A stretch of DNA of 36,280 bases from JANWKA01 sp035533815 (GTDB taxonomy: Bacteria; Bacteroidota; Bacteroidia; Chitinophagales; Chitinophagaceae). Below the pieces are notes generated by a model. The model saw only the letters and a list, made by a program, of their open reading frames with translations, had not been told where the DNA came from and ran no database searches. Shown here one piece after another: positions 1 through 7,982 of the stretch (positions within the stretch are counted from its first letter, which is position 1; each line of letters starts with the position of its first letter). The stretch is from assembly GCA_035533815.1 (NCBI GenBank), contig DATLTB010000030.1, positions 1-36,280 on the forward strand, written 5' to 3'. The translations under genes and the position numbers were made by a program.

Positions 1-722
1 TAACTGAGATTGAACCCTTCCAGGGTGGCTTTGGCCAGCTCAATGCTTATTTCCCGGTATTCCCTTTTAATCTCGTTATACCGTTCCGCTTTCCTGGCCT
101 GGGATTCCAGGGTATTCAGGTTATGGCTGATTTCAAAAAGCAGGTCCTCGATCCGGTTCAGATCGGCTGCGGTGGCTTCCAGTTTCAGGGCGGCTTCCTT
201 TCTTCTGGTTTTATAAATGGAAATACCCGCAGCCTGTTCCAGCATTCTGCGCCGGCTGTTATCCTTATCCCCGATCAGGTCATCCACCATGCCTAATTCT
301 ATGATGGAATAGGAATCAGGGCTCACTCCGGTATCCATCAGCAGGTTATGGATATCCTTCAGGCGGCAGGACACATCATTGAGCCGGTATTCGCTTTCCC
401 CGTTCTTGAAGAATTTCCGGGTTATGGTCACGGTGGTGAATTCCGTGGGCAGCACATTGCGCGTATTATCAAAAGTGAGGGAAACTTCGGCCAGGCCGCT
501 GGCCGACCTTCCTTTGGACCCGTTAAAGACCAGACCTTCCAGGTTCTCGGAGCGGAGATTGGCAATTTTATGTTCCCCGATCACCCAACGGATCGAATCC
601 ACGATATTGCTCTTGCCGCATCCGTTCGGACCCACTACACCGGTTATCTTTTCGTCGAAATTGATCACGGTTTTGTCCGCGAAGCTTTTGAATCCCTTGA
701 TCTCTAATGATTTTAAACGCAC
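1..722 (-). CDS. smc: Chromosome segregation protein SMC, N-terminal part (cut by window edge)
   Basis: This is the N-terminal 240 codons of an SMC ATPase, which forms the ring complex that compacts and segregates chromosomes; the rest lies beyond base 1. The protein begins MRLKSLEIKGFKSFADKT and carries the Walker A motif GPNGCGKSN at about residues 31-39. It continues into the typical region with DSYSIIELGMV and the start of the first coiled coil (Leu/Glu/Arg-rich from about residue 170). The start is GTG at 722-720; an in-frame TAA five codons upstream excludes any longer protein, and the sequence aligns with the usual SMC N-terminus. The gene has about 190 bp of its own upstream DNA after the bshC stop, including a pair of DnaA-box-like sites. 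Identification is firm; only the missing C-terminus is unknown. Confidence 0.95.
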   Translation of the reverse strand, partial: MRLKSLEIKGFKSFADKTVINFDEKITGVVGPNGCGKSNIVDSIRWVIGEHKIANLRSENLEGLVFNGSKGRSASGLAEVSLTFDNTRNVLPTEFTTVTITRKFFKNGESEYRLNDVSCRLKDIHNLLMDTGVSPDSYSIIELGMVDDLIGDKDNSRRRMLEQAAGISIYKTRRKEAALKLEATAADLNRIEDLLFEISHNLNTLESQARKAERYNEIKREYREISIELAKATLEGFNLS

Positions 723-809
723 GTGTCCGAAGATTTAATATCAAAATTAACTGATATCCCTGTTCAAGCCTGGTAAATTAACCAATTAGCGTCCCAGTCC
801 GACAACTAT

Positions 810-829
810 TTATACACAATTGTGGAAAA
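810..829. promoter_or_regulatory. Two convergent DnaA-box-like sites
   Basis: Plus-strand 810-818 reads TTATACACA and the complement of 821-829 reads TTTTCCACA. Both fit the relaxed DnaA box TTWTNCACA. They face each other across 2 bp, forming the perfect palindrome CACAATTGTG at 815-824. They lie in the upstream region of smc, so DnaA binding could influence smc transcription. A chance palindrome or the site of another dimeric regulator is equally possible. Confidence 0.35.
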
Positions 830-911
830 GCAGGGTGGTCGAGTATTGGGTCGGCCCATGTTTTCTTCAAGTCTGGCTCATGCCACCGGCCAATGCTGAT
901 GTTTGCGATAT

Positions 912-2507
912 CTAGGATTCCAGCAAAAAGAGGAATTGGTTGGACATGGGGTCCAGGGCATGATACAGGATATCCAGATATTCAGGGCCGTACCTGACAT
1001 AGTATGGAATCATATTCTCCGTCCTTTCCTGGAGGGAATTGCCTGGGAAAAGTTTATCGCGCGCCGCCCTGATCTGATCGGTGCGGAGCAACATTTTCTT
1101 CTTCTGTGCCCTGAGCAACTTAAGGGCTACCTTATCCAGGGCCTTCATGGCTTTGGCCCGCTGGGCATGGACAGCTTCCACCAGGGTAGGATCTGTCTGG
1201 GCTGCCCGGGTCGCCAGCTGGTCAAAAACCTGCAGGACCTGCTCCTTTTCAGCGATCAGGTCCAGCCCGGTTGTGGTATTGCGTCTGACAAAATCAGTAA
1301 TGAGCTGTTCTGCGGGGAGGAACAAATCGGCAGGCGTTATGCCCAGTTTTTCCAGCCTGGACTGGCTTTGTGGGTCAATCCAACATACTGAGTTACGCAA
1401 TAAAAGCAGGGGGTAGGGAATGTTAAAATGATCAAACAGGCCCTTAAGTTCCAGCCAGTAGGACAGCTCCCCTCCCCCTCCGATAAACACCAGGTTAGGC
1501 AGAATGCTTTCCTGCAGCAACCCCCTCAGGATCACATTTGGGCTGAACCGTTCCGGATGAGTGATTAACGCTGTTTCCAATGCCGCCGGACTGAACGTTA
1601 ATGAGGTATTCATGACCCTCCATCCGTCTTTATCCTGGATCAGCCTTTCCCGGATCTGTCCCTCCAGATAAAACAGGTTGATTTCCCGGGGTTTTGCCTG
1701 AATATGATATTGGGCGGAGAGTGATTCAATGGTGGTTCCGAGGATCTTCCGGGATGGAGAATGGAACAGTTCCTCCCGGATAACCGGGAGGAACTGTTGT
1801 TTAAAAGCCGGGGTGTCGGCAATGAGGACGACGAGGCCGAAATGTCCGAAAAGGGCATTGACCAGGTGAAGGAAGGCCTGCTGAATATTCACTTGCTGCA
1901 GATAGGCATTTTCAAAGAGGGCCATGAGGTTAGCGGCATGCTCACCATGGGGTATGTTTTCCCTGATTTCGCCAATCAGCCTATCCAGTCCCTCGGTGTT
2001 CATCCGGCCTACTGCTCCGGTTTGGGGAGTCTCCCAGCTCAAGGTTTTACCGGAGATCCGGATCTTGTTCAACTCTTGCAGGTCAGCATCCTCACTGCCC
2101 ATATAATACACCGGAACAAAATGCAAATCCGGATATTTTTTTTTCAGGTCATCAGCCAGCCTGATGGCCTGGATCAGTTTGTAAATGACATACAGGTATC
2201 CGGTGAATATATTGGGTTGATGGGCGGTGCAAACGGTAAAAGTATCCGGAAACCTGAGCTGTTCAATATTTGCTTTTACCCGCTCACTGGTATCCAGGCC
2301 TTGATATTGCCTTTGCAATTCCCTGACCAGCAGTTCCCGGTCTACAGGGAATTGCCTGCGATTTCTGATGATGGTATCAAAATCGGGGTGGATGGGGGAA
2401 TATTGGTAAAATGGCCGGAGATTTTCCTTTTCCTCCAGGTAGTCCAGGATAAGGGAACTGAAATATCCTGTGGATGCGTAAGGGATTTGTAGGTAACGGA
2501 AAGCCAT
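912..2507 (-). CDS. bshC: Bacillithiol biosynthesis cysteine-adding enzyme BshC
   Basis: BshC is the putative ligase that adds cysteine to glucosaminyl-malate in the last step of bacillithiol synthesis, in the cytoplasm. The 531-residue length fits the family. Recognisable family segments are TAHQPNIFTGYLYVIYK (about residues 94-110), the counterpart of the usual TGHQ-x-FTGPLY nucleotide-binding-fold motif, and FVPVYYMGSEDADLQE (about 130-145), the counterpart of the PVFWMASEDHDFxE motif. The C-terminal part (about 400-480) is Lys/Arg/Glu-rich and likely the coiled coil. The gene starts 39 bp after the rimO stop on the same strand, so co-transcription with rimO is likely. No bshA or bshB is in the window. 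The first residue of the TGHQ motif region is CTAHQ here, a mild variation. Confidence 0.9.
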   Translation of the reverse strand: MAFRYLQIPYASTGYFSSLILDYLEEKENLRPFYQYSPIHPDFDTIIRNRRQFPVDRELLVRELQRQYQGLDTSERVKANIEQLRFPDTFTVCTAHQPNIFTGYLYVIYKLIQAIRLADDLKKKYPDLHFVPVYYMGSEDADLQELNKIRISGKTLSWETPQTGAVGRMNTEGLDRLIGEIRENIPHGEHAANLMALFENAYLQQVNIQQAFLHLVNALFGHFGLVVLIADTPAFKQQFLPVIREELFHSPSRKILGTTIESLSAQYHIQAKPREINLFYLEGQIRERLIQDKDGWRVMNTSLTFSPAALETALITHPERFSPNVILRGLLQESILPNLVFIGGGGELSYWLELKGLFDHFNIPYPLLLLRNSVCWIDPQSQSRLEKLGITPADLFLPAEQLITDFVRRNTTTGLDLIAEKEQVLQVFDQLATRAAQTDPTLVEAVHAQRAKAMKALDKVALKLLRAQKKKMLLRTDQIRAARDKLFPGNSLQERTENMIPYYVRYGPEYLDILYHALDPMSNQFLFLLES

Positions 2508-2546
2508 TCAGTTCAGCAGTTAAAAGTACATCCCGGGATTTGTGGT

Positions 2547-3860
2547 TCAGGGAACCCAGGCAATGCCTTCCAGGTCATAATCATAGGCCTGCAGGATTTT
2601 CACTGCTACGAATTGGCCACATCGTAGCTCGGTATCCCCATGGATGATCACCTCATTATCCACCTCCACCGAATCGGCGCTGGTGCGGCCAATCCACCGG
2701 TCGGCTTCCTTTCTATCGACCAGCACGTTCAGGATACTTCCCACCTTGCCCAAATTCAGCTCCAGGGATATCTCCCGCTGAAGGTCCATGATCTCTGCGG
2801 CCCGCTGCGCTTTTTGTTCTGCCGGGACATCATCGGGTAAAGGATAGGCCCGGGTCCCCTCTTCGGGGGAATAGGTGAAAATACCCAGCCGGTCAAACCG
2901 GGTTTCCCGGACAAAATCCATCAATTCTTCGAATTCGCTGCTGGTCTCTCCGGGAAATCCCACAATAAGGGTGGTGCGCAGACTGATTCCGGGAACCTGC
3001 TCGCGGATACTGCCAATCAGTTCCCGGATTCCCTGGCTGGTTATCCTTCTTCGCATGGCAGATAAAATCCGGTCATTGATATGCTGAAGGGGCATATCGA
3101 GGTATTTGCAGATATTTTCCCGAGCTTTCATGACCTCCAGGATCTCCATCGGAAATTTATCCGGATAGGCATAGTGCAGCCGGATCCAGTCCAGCCCCTG
3201 TATGTCAGCCAGCTGGTCCAGCAGCTGAGGAAGCATCCTTTTTTGGTACAGGTCCAGCCCGTAATAAGTCAGTTCCTGGGCAATGAGGAGGATTTCCCGT
3301 ACTCCCCCCGCCACAAGCTTCCTGGCTTCCGCCAGCACCTGCTCCATAGGTTTGGATACATGGGTTCCCCGCATCAGGGGAATGGCACAAAAAGCGCAGG
3401 TCCGGTTGCATCCTTCCGAGATTTTCAGGTAGGCATAATGTCCAGGAGTGTGCAAGAGCCGTTCACCCAGGAGTTCTGTCCGGTAATCTGCTCCCAGCCG
3501 GTGAAGTAACGCAGGAAGCTCCTGTGTTCCAAACCAGTCATCCACTTCAGGAATCTCCAGGGAAAGTTCATCCCTGTACCGGGCACTCAGGCATCCCGTT
3601 ACAAAAACTTTATCGAGCTGTCCCCTGCGTTTCAGCTCCACCTGCTGAAGGATGGTGTGGACAGATTCTTCTTTGGCCCGGTCAATAAAGCCACAGGTAT
3701 TGATCACGGATATATTATGTCGCTTTGTCCGATCTTCATGTATTACCCCGATACCGCTCGCAGCCAGCTGACCAGCCAACTGCTCACTGTCCACCAGATT
3801 CTTGGAACAACCCAGGGTGATAATATTGATCCGGTCTTTACCGGCAGCCTTTGTTTTCAT
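2547..3860 (-). CDS. rimO: Ribosomal protein S12 methylthiotransferase RimO
   Basis: RimO is a radical-SAM enzyme with two 4Fe-4S clusters that adds a methylthio group to an aspartate of ribosomal protein S12. Counting from the ATG at 3860, the N-terminal MTTase domain has cluster cysteines at about C18 (TLGCSKNLVDSE), C56 and C90. The radical-SAM triad CxxxCxxC is at about C151, C155 and C158 in EGCNRTCAFCAIPLMRG. A TRAM-like domain ends the protein. The SKNLVDSE signature separates RimO from MiaB. A longer reading from TTG at 3881 is open but would begin inside a TACCTTTG promoter box, and the family N-terminus aligns with MKTKAAGKDRINIITLGCS, so I chose the ATG. It heads a likely rimO-bshC transcript. 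Confidence 0.95.
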   Translation of the reverse strand: MKTKAAGKDRINIITLGCSKNLVDSEQLAGQLAASGIGVIHEDRTKRHNISVINTCGFIDRAKEESVHTILQQVELKRRGQLDKVFVTGCLSARYRDELSLEIPEVDDWFGTQELPALLHRLGADYRTELLGERLLHTPGHYAYLKISEGCNRTCAFCAIPLMRGTHVSKPMEQVLAEARKLVAGGVREILLIAQELTYYGLDLYQKRMLPQLLDQLADIQGLDWIRLHYAYPDKFPMEILEVMKARENICKYLDMPLQHINDRILSAMRRRITSQGIRELIGSIREQVPGISLRTTLIVGFPGETSSEFEELMDFVRETRFDRLGIFTYSPEEGTRAYPLPDDVPAEQKAQRAAEIMDLQREISLELNLGKVGSILNVLVDRKEADRWIGRTSADSVEVDNEVIIHGDTELRCGQFVAVKILQAYDYDLEGIAWVP

Positions 3861-3878
3861 GTAGGGGATTTCCGGATG

Positions 3879-3886
3879 CAAAGGTA
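3879..3886 (-). promoter_or_regulatory. Bacteroidota -7 promoter box (TACCTTTG) of rimO
   Basis: The minus strand reads TACCTTTGC, matching the TAnnTTTG -7 consensus of Bacteroidota sigma factor promoters, 18 bp before the rimO ATG. No good TTG -33 element is visible at the expected 19-21 bp spacing, so the match rests on the -7 box and its position. Confidence 0.5.
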
Positions 3887-3930
3887 GCGGAATTTAATAC
3901 CCCGTCCAGGCTGAACCGGAAGGGGTATAT

Positions 3931-4671
3931 TCAGAGCGTAAACCGGTACCCGGCTGAAAGGCTCAAGGACTGGTTAAATAACTCAGGTTTACCTCCTGGT
4001 ACCGAGACGGACCCGATGGTAAACTGACTTCTGTCCACCTGCAGGTCTATAAATAATTTCCCCCGTTTGGATAATTTTCTCTCCCATCCCATACCGAGTA
4101 TATATCCCAGATCACTCAAATTATAATTGCTGTTTAAATTGTTGGTATAATGAATATTGCTGCCATTGTACACGAAGCTGCCATTCTCTGAGGCCGCGAG
4201 CAGGGAACCATAATAAGCTCCGGCTTCCAGGTAAATAGGCCGATGTTTTCCCAGGTATAATTTCCAAACCACGGGGATGGTCAGGTAATTGAAGGCAAAT
4301 ACTGATTTTCCAGTGACCGGGACTTCCTGGGAATTGAATGAGCCCGATGGGAAATATTCATTCAGCTGTATGGCTCCTCCCCGGACTACGAGGTTCAGCC
4401 CGGCCTGGATAAATACCCGCCTGCCTAACTCGTAGGCCACCTGAATACCGCCATTCCATCCCATGCGAAGTTTCTGGCCCCCGGTTCCATTGTTATAATA
4501 TTGATTATTACCCTGGCCTGCCACAGTCCCATAATTCCCTGAGCTGCTGCCTGCCATATTGGACGTGGTATACCCGGCAACGGCCATTACGCTCCACCGG
4601 GAACTGTCCTGGGCCAGCGCACTCCCTAAACAAAAAATGGCCATCGAGGATAAAAGGAAAATTTTCAACAT
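3931..4671 (-). CDS. Secreted outer-membrane beta-barrel family protein
   Basis: From the ATG at 4671 the protein has about 246 residues. It starts with a signal peptide (MLKIFLLSSMAIFCLGSALAQ), likely cleaved after ALA. The mature part alternates hydrophobic and polar residues with many aromatic and Gly residues (AGYTTSNMAG, GWNGGIQVAYELGRRVFIQAG) and ends SLSAGYRFTL, with a terminal aromatic-x-Leu typical of outer-membrane barrels. This fits the broad porin-like barrel families of Bacteroidota (such as the PorT or OMP_b-brl_2 type). No substrate can be assigned. Upstream in-frame codons to 4722 exist but would place charged and polar residues before the signal peptide. It has its own 5' region and sits 45 bp before rimO. 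Confidence 0.8.
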   Translation of the reverse strand: MLKIFLLSSMAIFCLGSALAQDSSRWSVMAVAGYTTSNMAGSSSGNYGTVAGQGNNQYYNNGTGGQKLRMGWNGGIQVAYELGRRVFIQAGLNLVVRGGAIQLNEYFPSGSFNSQEVPVTGKSVFAFNYLTIPVVWKLYLGKHRPIYLEAGAYYGSLLAASENGSFVYNGSNIHYTNNLNSNYNLSDLGYILGMGWERKLSKRGKLFIDLQVDRSQFTIGSVSVPGGKPELFNQSLSLSAGYRFTL

Positions 4672-4735
4672 ATTGGATAAGTTATTAATCATCAGACATG
4701 TTTTTACCGGCAAATGCTGCATGAGTGGAAAATAT

Positions 4736-5428
4736 TCAATCAGGGGGTTTGAGTTTGTCCAACAAAATTTTTACTCCGGCTGTGGCCGGCTGTTCGATGA
4801 GGTGCAGGTTATGGTATCCCTTAACCGGAGGTATTTTCCGGTCAATAATATATTTGGGCACACCGGGAGGCAGGTAGTCCATGAGTCCGGCTGCCGGGTA
4901 TACATTCAGGGATGTACCGATCAGCACAAACAGATCTGCCATCCGGACCCTTTCTATGGCTGCCCCGATCATCGGCACCTGTTCCCCGAACCAGACGATA
5001 TGGGGCCTTAGCTGCCCCCCATCTGCTGCCTGGTCGCCCAGATTGATGCTTCCCCTGATTTCATAAATCAGCTCGGGATTGCTGCAACTGCGCATTTTAA
5101 AGATTTCACCATGGAGGTGAATGACCAGGCTTGATCCTCCCCGTTCATGGAGGTCATCGATATTCTGGGTGATAATGGTCACCTCATACCATTTTTCAAG
5201 GTCGGCAAGCTGGGTATGTGCTGCATTCGAACTGGCTTCCGTCACTGCCTTGCGCCGTTGGTTATAGAATTCCAGTACCCTGGCAGGATCACGGACCCAG
5301 CCTTCCAGGGAGGCCACTTCTTGCACATCATAGCCCTCCCAGAGACCATCGTTGTCCCGGAAAGTGTTCAGCCCGCTTTCGGCGCTGATGCCAGCGCCAC
5401 TCAGGATAACCAATTTCTGTCTGATCAT
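4736..5428 (-). CDS. Sirtuin-type NAD-dependent protein deacylase, CobB-like, lacking zinc cysteines
   Basis: Sirtuins remove acyl groups from lysines using NAD. The 230-residue protein has the NAD motif GAGISAESGLNTFRDNDGLW (about 11-30), TQNIDDLHERGG (about 88-98), catalytic His at about 106 in HLHGE, RPHIVWFGE (141-149) and GTSLNVYPAAGL (171-182). Tyr55 and Arg58 in FYNQRR match the class III (SIRT5/CobB) pair that recognises malonyl and succinyl groups, so desuccinylase activity is plausible. The usual C-x2-C...C-x2-C zinc ribbon is absent: after HLHGE only one cysteine (C115) occurs before RPHIVWFGE. It lies on the same strand as its neighbours with no obvious functional link to them. 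Confidence 0.92.
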   Translation of the reverse strand: MIRQKLVILSGAGISAESGLNTFRDNDGLWEGYDVQEVASLEGWVRDPARVLEFYNQRRKAVTEASSNAAHTQLADLEKWYEVTIITQNIDDLHERGGSSLVIHLHGEIFKMRSCSNPELIYEIRGSINLGDQAADGGQLRPHIVWFGEQVPMIGAAIERVRMADLFVLIGTSLNVYPAAGLMDYLPPGVPKYIIDRKIPPVKGYHNLHLIEQPATAGVKILLDKLKPPD

Positions 5429-5485
5429 GAGTTTACCTGTTGGAAAAATAACCGCCCACCGGGAGCGGGGATCCCGGTCGGCCGG

Positions 5486-5905
5486 CTAACGGGCAGCATG
5501 GGTTTTCCCCAATTCCAGGATGACCGTCCACTGTACCGGACTTACCTTGGATACGGAAAGTCTCCCGATACGGACCAATTCCAGGTCTTTCAGTCTGGGC
5601 TCTGCTTTAATCTGGGCCAGGGTAACCGGCTGGCGGAGTGCTTTCAGGGGGGCTAACTCCACGGAATGCCATTGGCCTTCCGGTGAGGTAGGATCCGGGT
5701 AAGCGGATTTGGACACCCGGGCAATGCCGGTAATACATAAGCCCCTATTGCTATGGTAGAACAACACTTTATCCCCCTTCTGCATCGCTTTTAAGTTACC
5801 CCGGGCAGCATAACTGCGCACCCCGTCCCAGGAAGTCTTCCCTTCCCGGACAAAATCATCCCACCCAAATACATCAGGTTCTGATTTGACCAGCCAGTAT
5901 GTCAT
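5486..5905 (-). CDS. EVE domain protein (thymocyte nuclear protein 1-like)
   Basis: Read from the ATG at 5905 (MTYWLVKSEPDVFGWDDF) this is 139 residues. It is almost entirely an EVE domain, a PUA/YTH-related fold thought to bind modified nucleobases. Diagnostic segments are WLVKSEPD at the N-terminus, WDGVRSYAARGNLKAMQKGDKVLFYHSN (in two parts, about residues 28-54) and GIARVSKSAYPDPT. An alternative upstream start at 5953 would overlap lutA and add residues unlike the family, so the family N-terminus decides the start. The gene begins 19 bp after the lutA stop and is probably co-transcribed with it. Confidence 0.92.
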   Translation of the reverse strand: MTYWLVKSEPDVFGWDDFVREGKTSWDGVRSYAARGNLKAMQKGDKVLFYHSNRGLCITGIARVSKSAYPDPTSPEGQWHSVELAPLKALRQPVTLAQIKAEPRLKDLELVRIGRLSVSKVSPVQWTVILELGKTHAAR

Positions 5906-5924
5906 CTGTCCTTCCGTTGAATAT

Positions 5925-6644
5925 TTACCAACCACTTGCCAGCACATCTGCAATATGCATCGTTTTTATGTTCAATCCTTTCCTGAGTATATACCCTTCC
6001 AGGTGTAACAGGCAGGAAAGGTCGGTGGAAATCAGGTAGGCAGATCCGGTATCCAGGGCATGGTTTATCTTCTGATCAGCCATGGCCACGGAAACTGATT
6101 CGAATTTCACGGCAAAGGTTCCTCCAAACCCACAGCAGGTTTCCGTATCAGTCATTTCCCGGAGTTCCAGGCCCTTCACCTTTTCCAGTAATTTGCGGGG
6201 GGCATCCCGGATTCCGCATTCCCGAAGGGCTGAACAGGAATCATGATAGGTAGCCACACCGGCCAGAGAAGCTCCGACATCAGACACGCCAAGGACTTCA
6301 GTAAGAAATTCTGTAAACTCAAAACAGTTTTTACGCAGTTGCTTTACCTCATTATGGGCCGCTGAATTATCAAAGAGCTTATGGTAATAATTTCGGATGA
6401 ATCCGGTGCAGGATGCACCGGGGGAAACCACATAATCAAACCCCGAAAAATCTTTCAGGAATTTACGGCCTACGGCCCTGGCTTCATGCCAATATCCTGC
6501 ATTGAATGCAGGTTGTCCGCAGCAGGTCTGGTTGGTGTTATAATGAACCTGGCAGCCGAGCTTTTCCAGCACCCTGACCATATTGAAGGCAGAATTCGGG
6601 TATAGCTGATCGACAAAACAGGGAACAAAGAGATTTACAACCAT
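5925..6644 (-). CDS. lutA: (Fe-S)-binding lactate-utilisation protein LutA-like
   Basis: The 239-residue protein belongs to the LutA/YkgE family of cysteine-rich iron-sulfur proteins, with two CCG domains, that take part in L-lactate oxidation with LutB and LutC. The sequence shows NQTCCGQPAFNAGY (C41-C42) and TETCCGFGGTFAVK (C170-C171), plus Cys79 in SPGASCTGF and Cys137 in YHDSCSAL. The start MVVNLFVPCFVDQLYP matches the family N-terminus closely. No lutB or lutC is visible on either side, so the gene stands apart from its usual partners in this window. An orphan role, or a partner encoded elsewhere, is possible. Confidence 0.9.
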   Translation of the reverse strand: MVVNLFVPCFVDQLYPNSAFNMVRVLEKLGCQVHYNTNQTCCGQPAFNAGYWHEARAVGRKFLKDFSGFDYVVSPGASCTGFIRNYYHKLFDNSAAHNEVKQLRKNCFEFTEFLTEVLGVSDVGASLAGVATYHDSCSALRECGIRDAPRKLLEKVKGLELREMTDTETCCGFGGTFAVKFESVSVAMADQKINHALDTGSAYLISTDLSCLLHLEGYILRKGLNIKTMHIADVLASGW

Positions 6645-6714
6645 CCAGGTGAAATAAGCCGGGCAAAATTAGGCAATTCCTCGGGAGTCAGCTGCTGAAA
6701 TAATCGGTCCTGTC

Positions 6715-7212
6715 TCAGCCAAGCCAGCTTCTGGATAAAGTGACCATCCGAAGCGCAGTCAGGGCGGCTTCAAGTCCTTTGTCGCCCTGGGGACCTCCCG
6801 ACCTGTCCAGGGCCTGCTGTTCATGGTCTGCTGTCAGCACCCCGAATATGACGGGGACTTGCCCGGAAAGATTCAGGCTTGTCAGTCCCTGAACAACGGA
6901 CTGGCAGATATATTCAAAATGGGGGGTTCCTCCCCGGATCACGCAACCCAGGGCGATGAGTGCTTCAGGGGCTTCCCTGCCCATTCCCCTGGTTTCCAGA
7001 TACCTCCTGCAGGCGAAAGTAAGTTCAAATGCTCCGGGAACGGCGATGGTCTCCAACGGGACAATCCCCTGGTCCAGCAGGGCTTTTTTACAGGAAGTTA
7101 ACAGGCGGTGTACGATTTGTTCATGCCAAAGGCTATGCACGATCACTATTCTGGCATCTGCCGGCTGGCTTGCACCGACAAATGCATTCAGGCTGCTGGG
7201 GGAACTGGACAT
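6715..7212 (-). CDS. ribH: 6,7-dimethyl-8-ribityllumazine synthase
   Basis: RibH condenses the ribityl-pyrimidinedione with dihydroxybutanone phosphate to form lumazine, the penultimate step of riboflavin synthesis. The 165-residue length is normal. Visible motifs are VPGAFELTFACRRY (about 58-71), ALGCVIRGGTPHFEYICQ (about 87-104) with the catalytic His at about 98, and RSGGPQGDKGLEAALTAL (about 137-154), the phosphate-binding C-terminal motif. It follows the TPR membrane protein by 27 bp on the same strand. The ribH-TPR pair divergent from recF is a common Bacteroidota arrangement as I recall it. Confidence 0.95.
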   Translation of the reverse strand: MSSSPSSLNAFVGASQPADARIVIVHSLWHEQIVHRLLTSCKKALLDQGIVPLETIAVPGAFELTFACRRYLETRGMGREAPEALIALGCVIRGGTPHFEYICQSVVQGLTSLNLSGQVPVIFGVLTADHEQQALDRSGGPQGDKGLEAALTALRMVTLSRSWLG

Positions 7213-7239
7213 GGGATGGGGAATGAGACCAGCCGGAAA

Positions 7240-7938
7240 TTATTCAAAATCACCGAGACGGGCAAGGTATTTATCAATATCCCTTCCCTGCATACTCTCC
7301 GGATATTTAGATTTGATCTCCTTATAAATAGCCATGGCATCCTTGGGCTTACCCGCTTTTTCCAGGGCCAGTCCGGCCCGCATCAGGTAAAGGGGGGAAA
7401 CAATTTCATTGCTATTGTAATGACCTGCTTTTTCATAATACCGGATACCTGCCTTGGTATTGCCCAGTTGCATATAGGCATCTCCGATCAGGCCGTAATC
7501 CACGGCCTGAACAATCTTGTCCCCTGCGTTGAATTGCTTGAGGTAACTGATCCCCTTGCGGTAATGCCCCATCCGGACATAAATCACGCCAGCGCAATAT
7601 TTTGCTGTCTGGCCCACCTGCGTATTTCCATACCGCCTGATCACTGCCAGAAAACCATAATTATTTCCGTCCCCGTTCAGGGCCAGATTCAGGGAATCCC
7701 GGTCAAAATACTGCTGAGCCTTAAATACCATGGACAGGGCTTTAACCTCCCGGGGTGCAATATATAATTTGCGATATCCGAAATACCCGCTGATGACCAG
7801 GATGATGGCGATCCCAATTCCATTGATTAGGCGGGTATGTTTCCGGTATAGGTTTTCCGTCCAGTGCACGGAATCCTGCAGGTCAAAATTGCCGGATGCT
7901 TTAGGATTGGTCCGGGGTTTATTTTTAGGTTCTGCCAT
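7240..7938 (-). CDS. Membrane-anchored tetratricopeptide-repeat protein
   Basis: The 232-residue protein has a hydrophilic Lys/Asn-rich N-terminus (about 1-35), one transmembrane helix (LINGIGIAIILVISGYFGY, about 38-56), then an all-helical periplasmic region. That region carries TPR-like repeats, including YCAGVIYVRMGHYRKGISYL (about 113-132), GDAYMQLGNTKAGIRYYEKA (about 152-171) and MRAGLALEKAGKPKDAMAIY (about 185-204). This architecture is YfgM-like and suggests a scaffold for protein contacts at the inner membrane. It is the upstream neighbour of ribH in a probable two-gene transcript. The specific function is unknown. Confidence 0.85.
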   Translation of the reverse strand: MAEPKNKPRTNPKASGNFDLQDSVHWTENLYRKHTRLINGIGIAIILVISGYFGYRKLYIAPREVKALSMVFKAQQYFDRDSLNLALNGDGNNYGFLAVIRRYGNTQVGQTAKYCAGVIYVRMGHYRKGISYLKQFNAGDKIVQAVDYGLIGDAYMQLGNTKAGIRYYEKAGHYNSNEIVSPLYLMRAGLALEKAGKPKDAMAIYKEIKSKYPESMQGRDIDKYLARLGDFE

Positions 7939-7982
7939 GCGCTAATTTTCCTTGTAATGAAAATGATAACTTGTAAAGCTTG

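Noticed and set aside
810..829. Replication origin
   Set aside because: Only two DnaA-like boxes were seen, with no box cluster, no clear AT-rich unwinding element and no dnaA nearby; recF at 11.5 kb is not an origin marker in this phylum.
1761..2492. 243-codon open frame on the plus strand
   Set aside because: It is antisense to bshC, which is a full-length recognised gene.
5906..5953. Longer EVE protein starting at 5953
   Set aside because: It would overlap the end of lutA and add residues not found in the family; ATG 5905 gives the conserved N-terminus.
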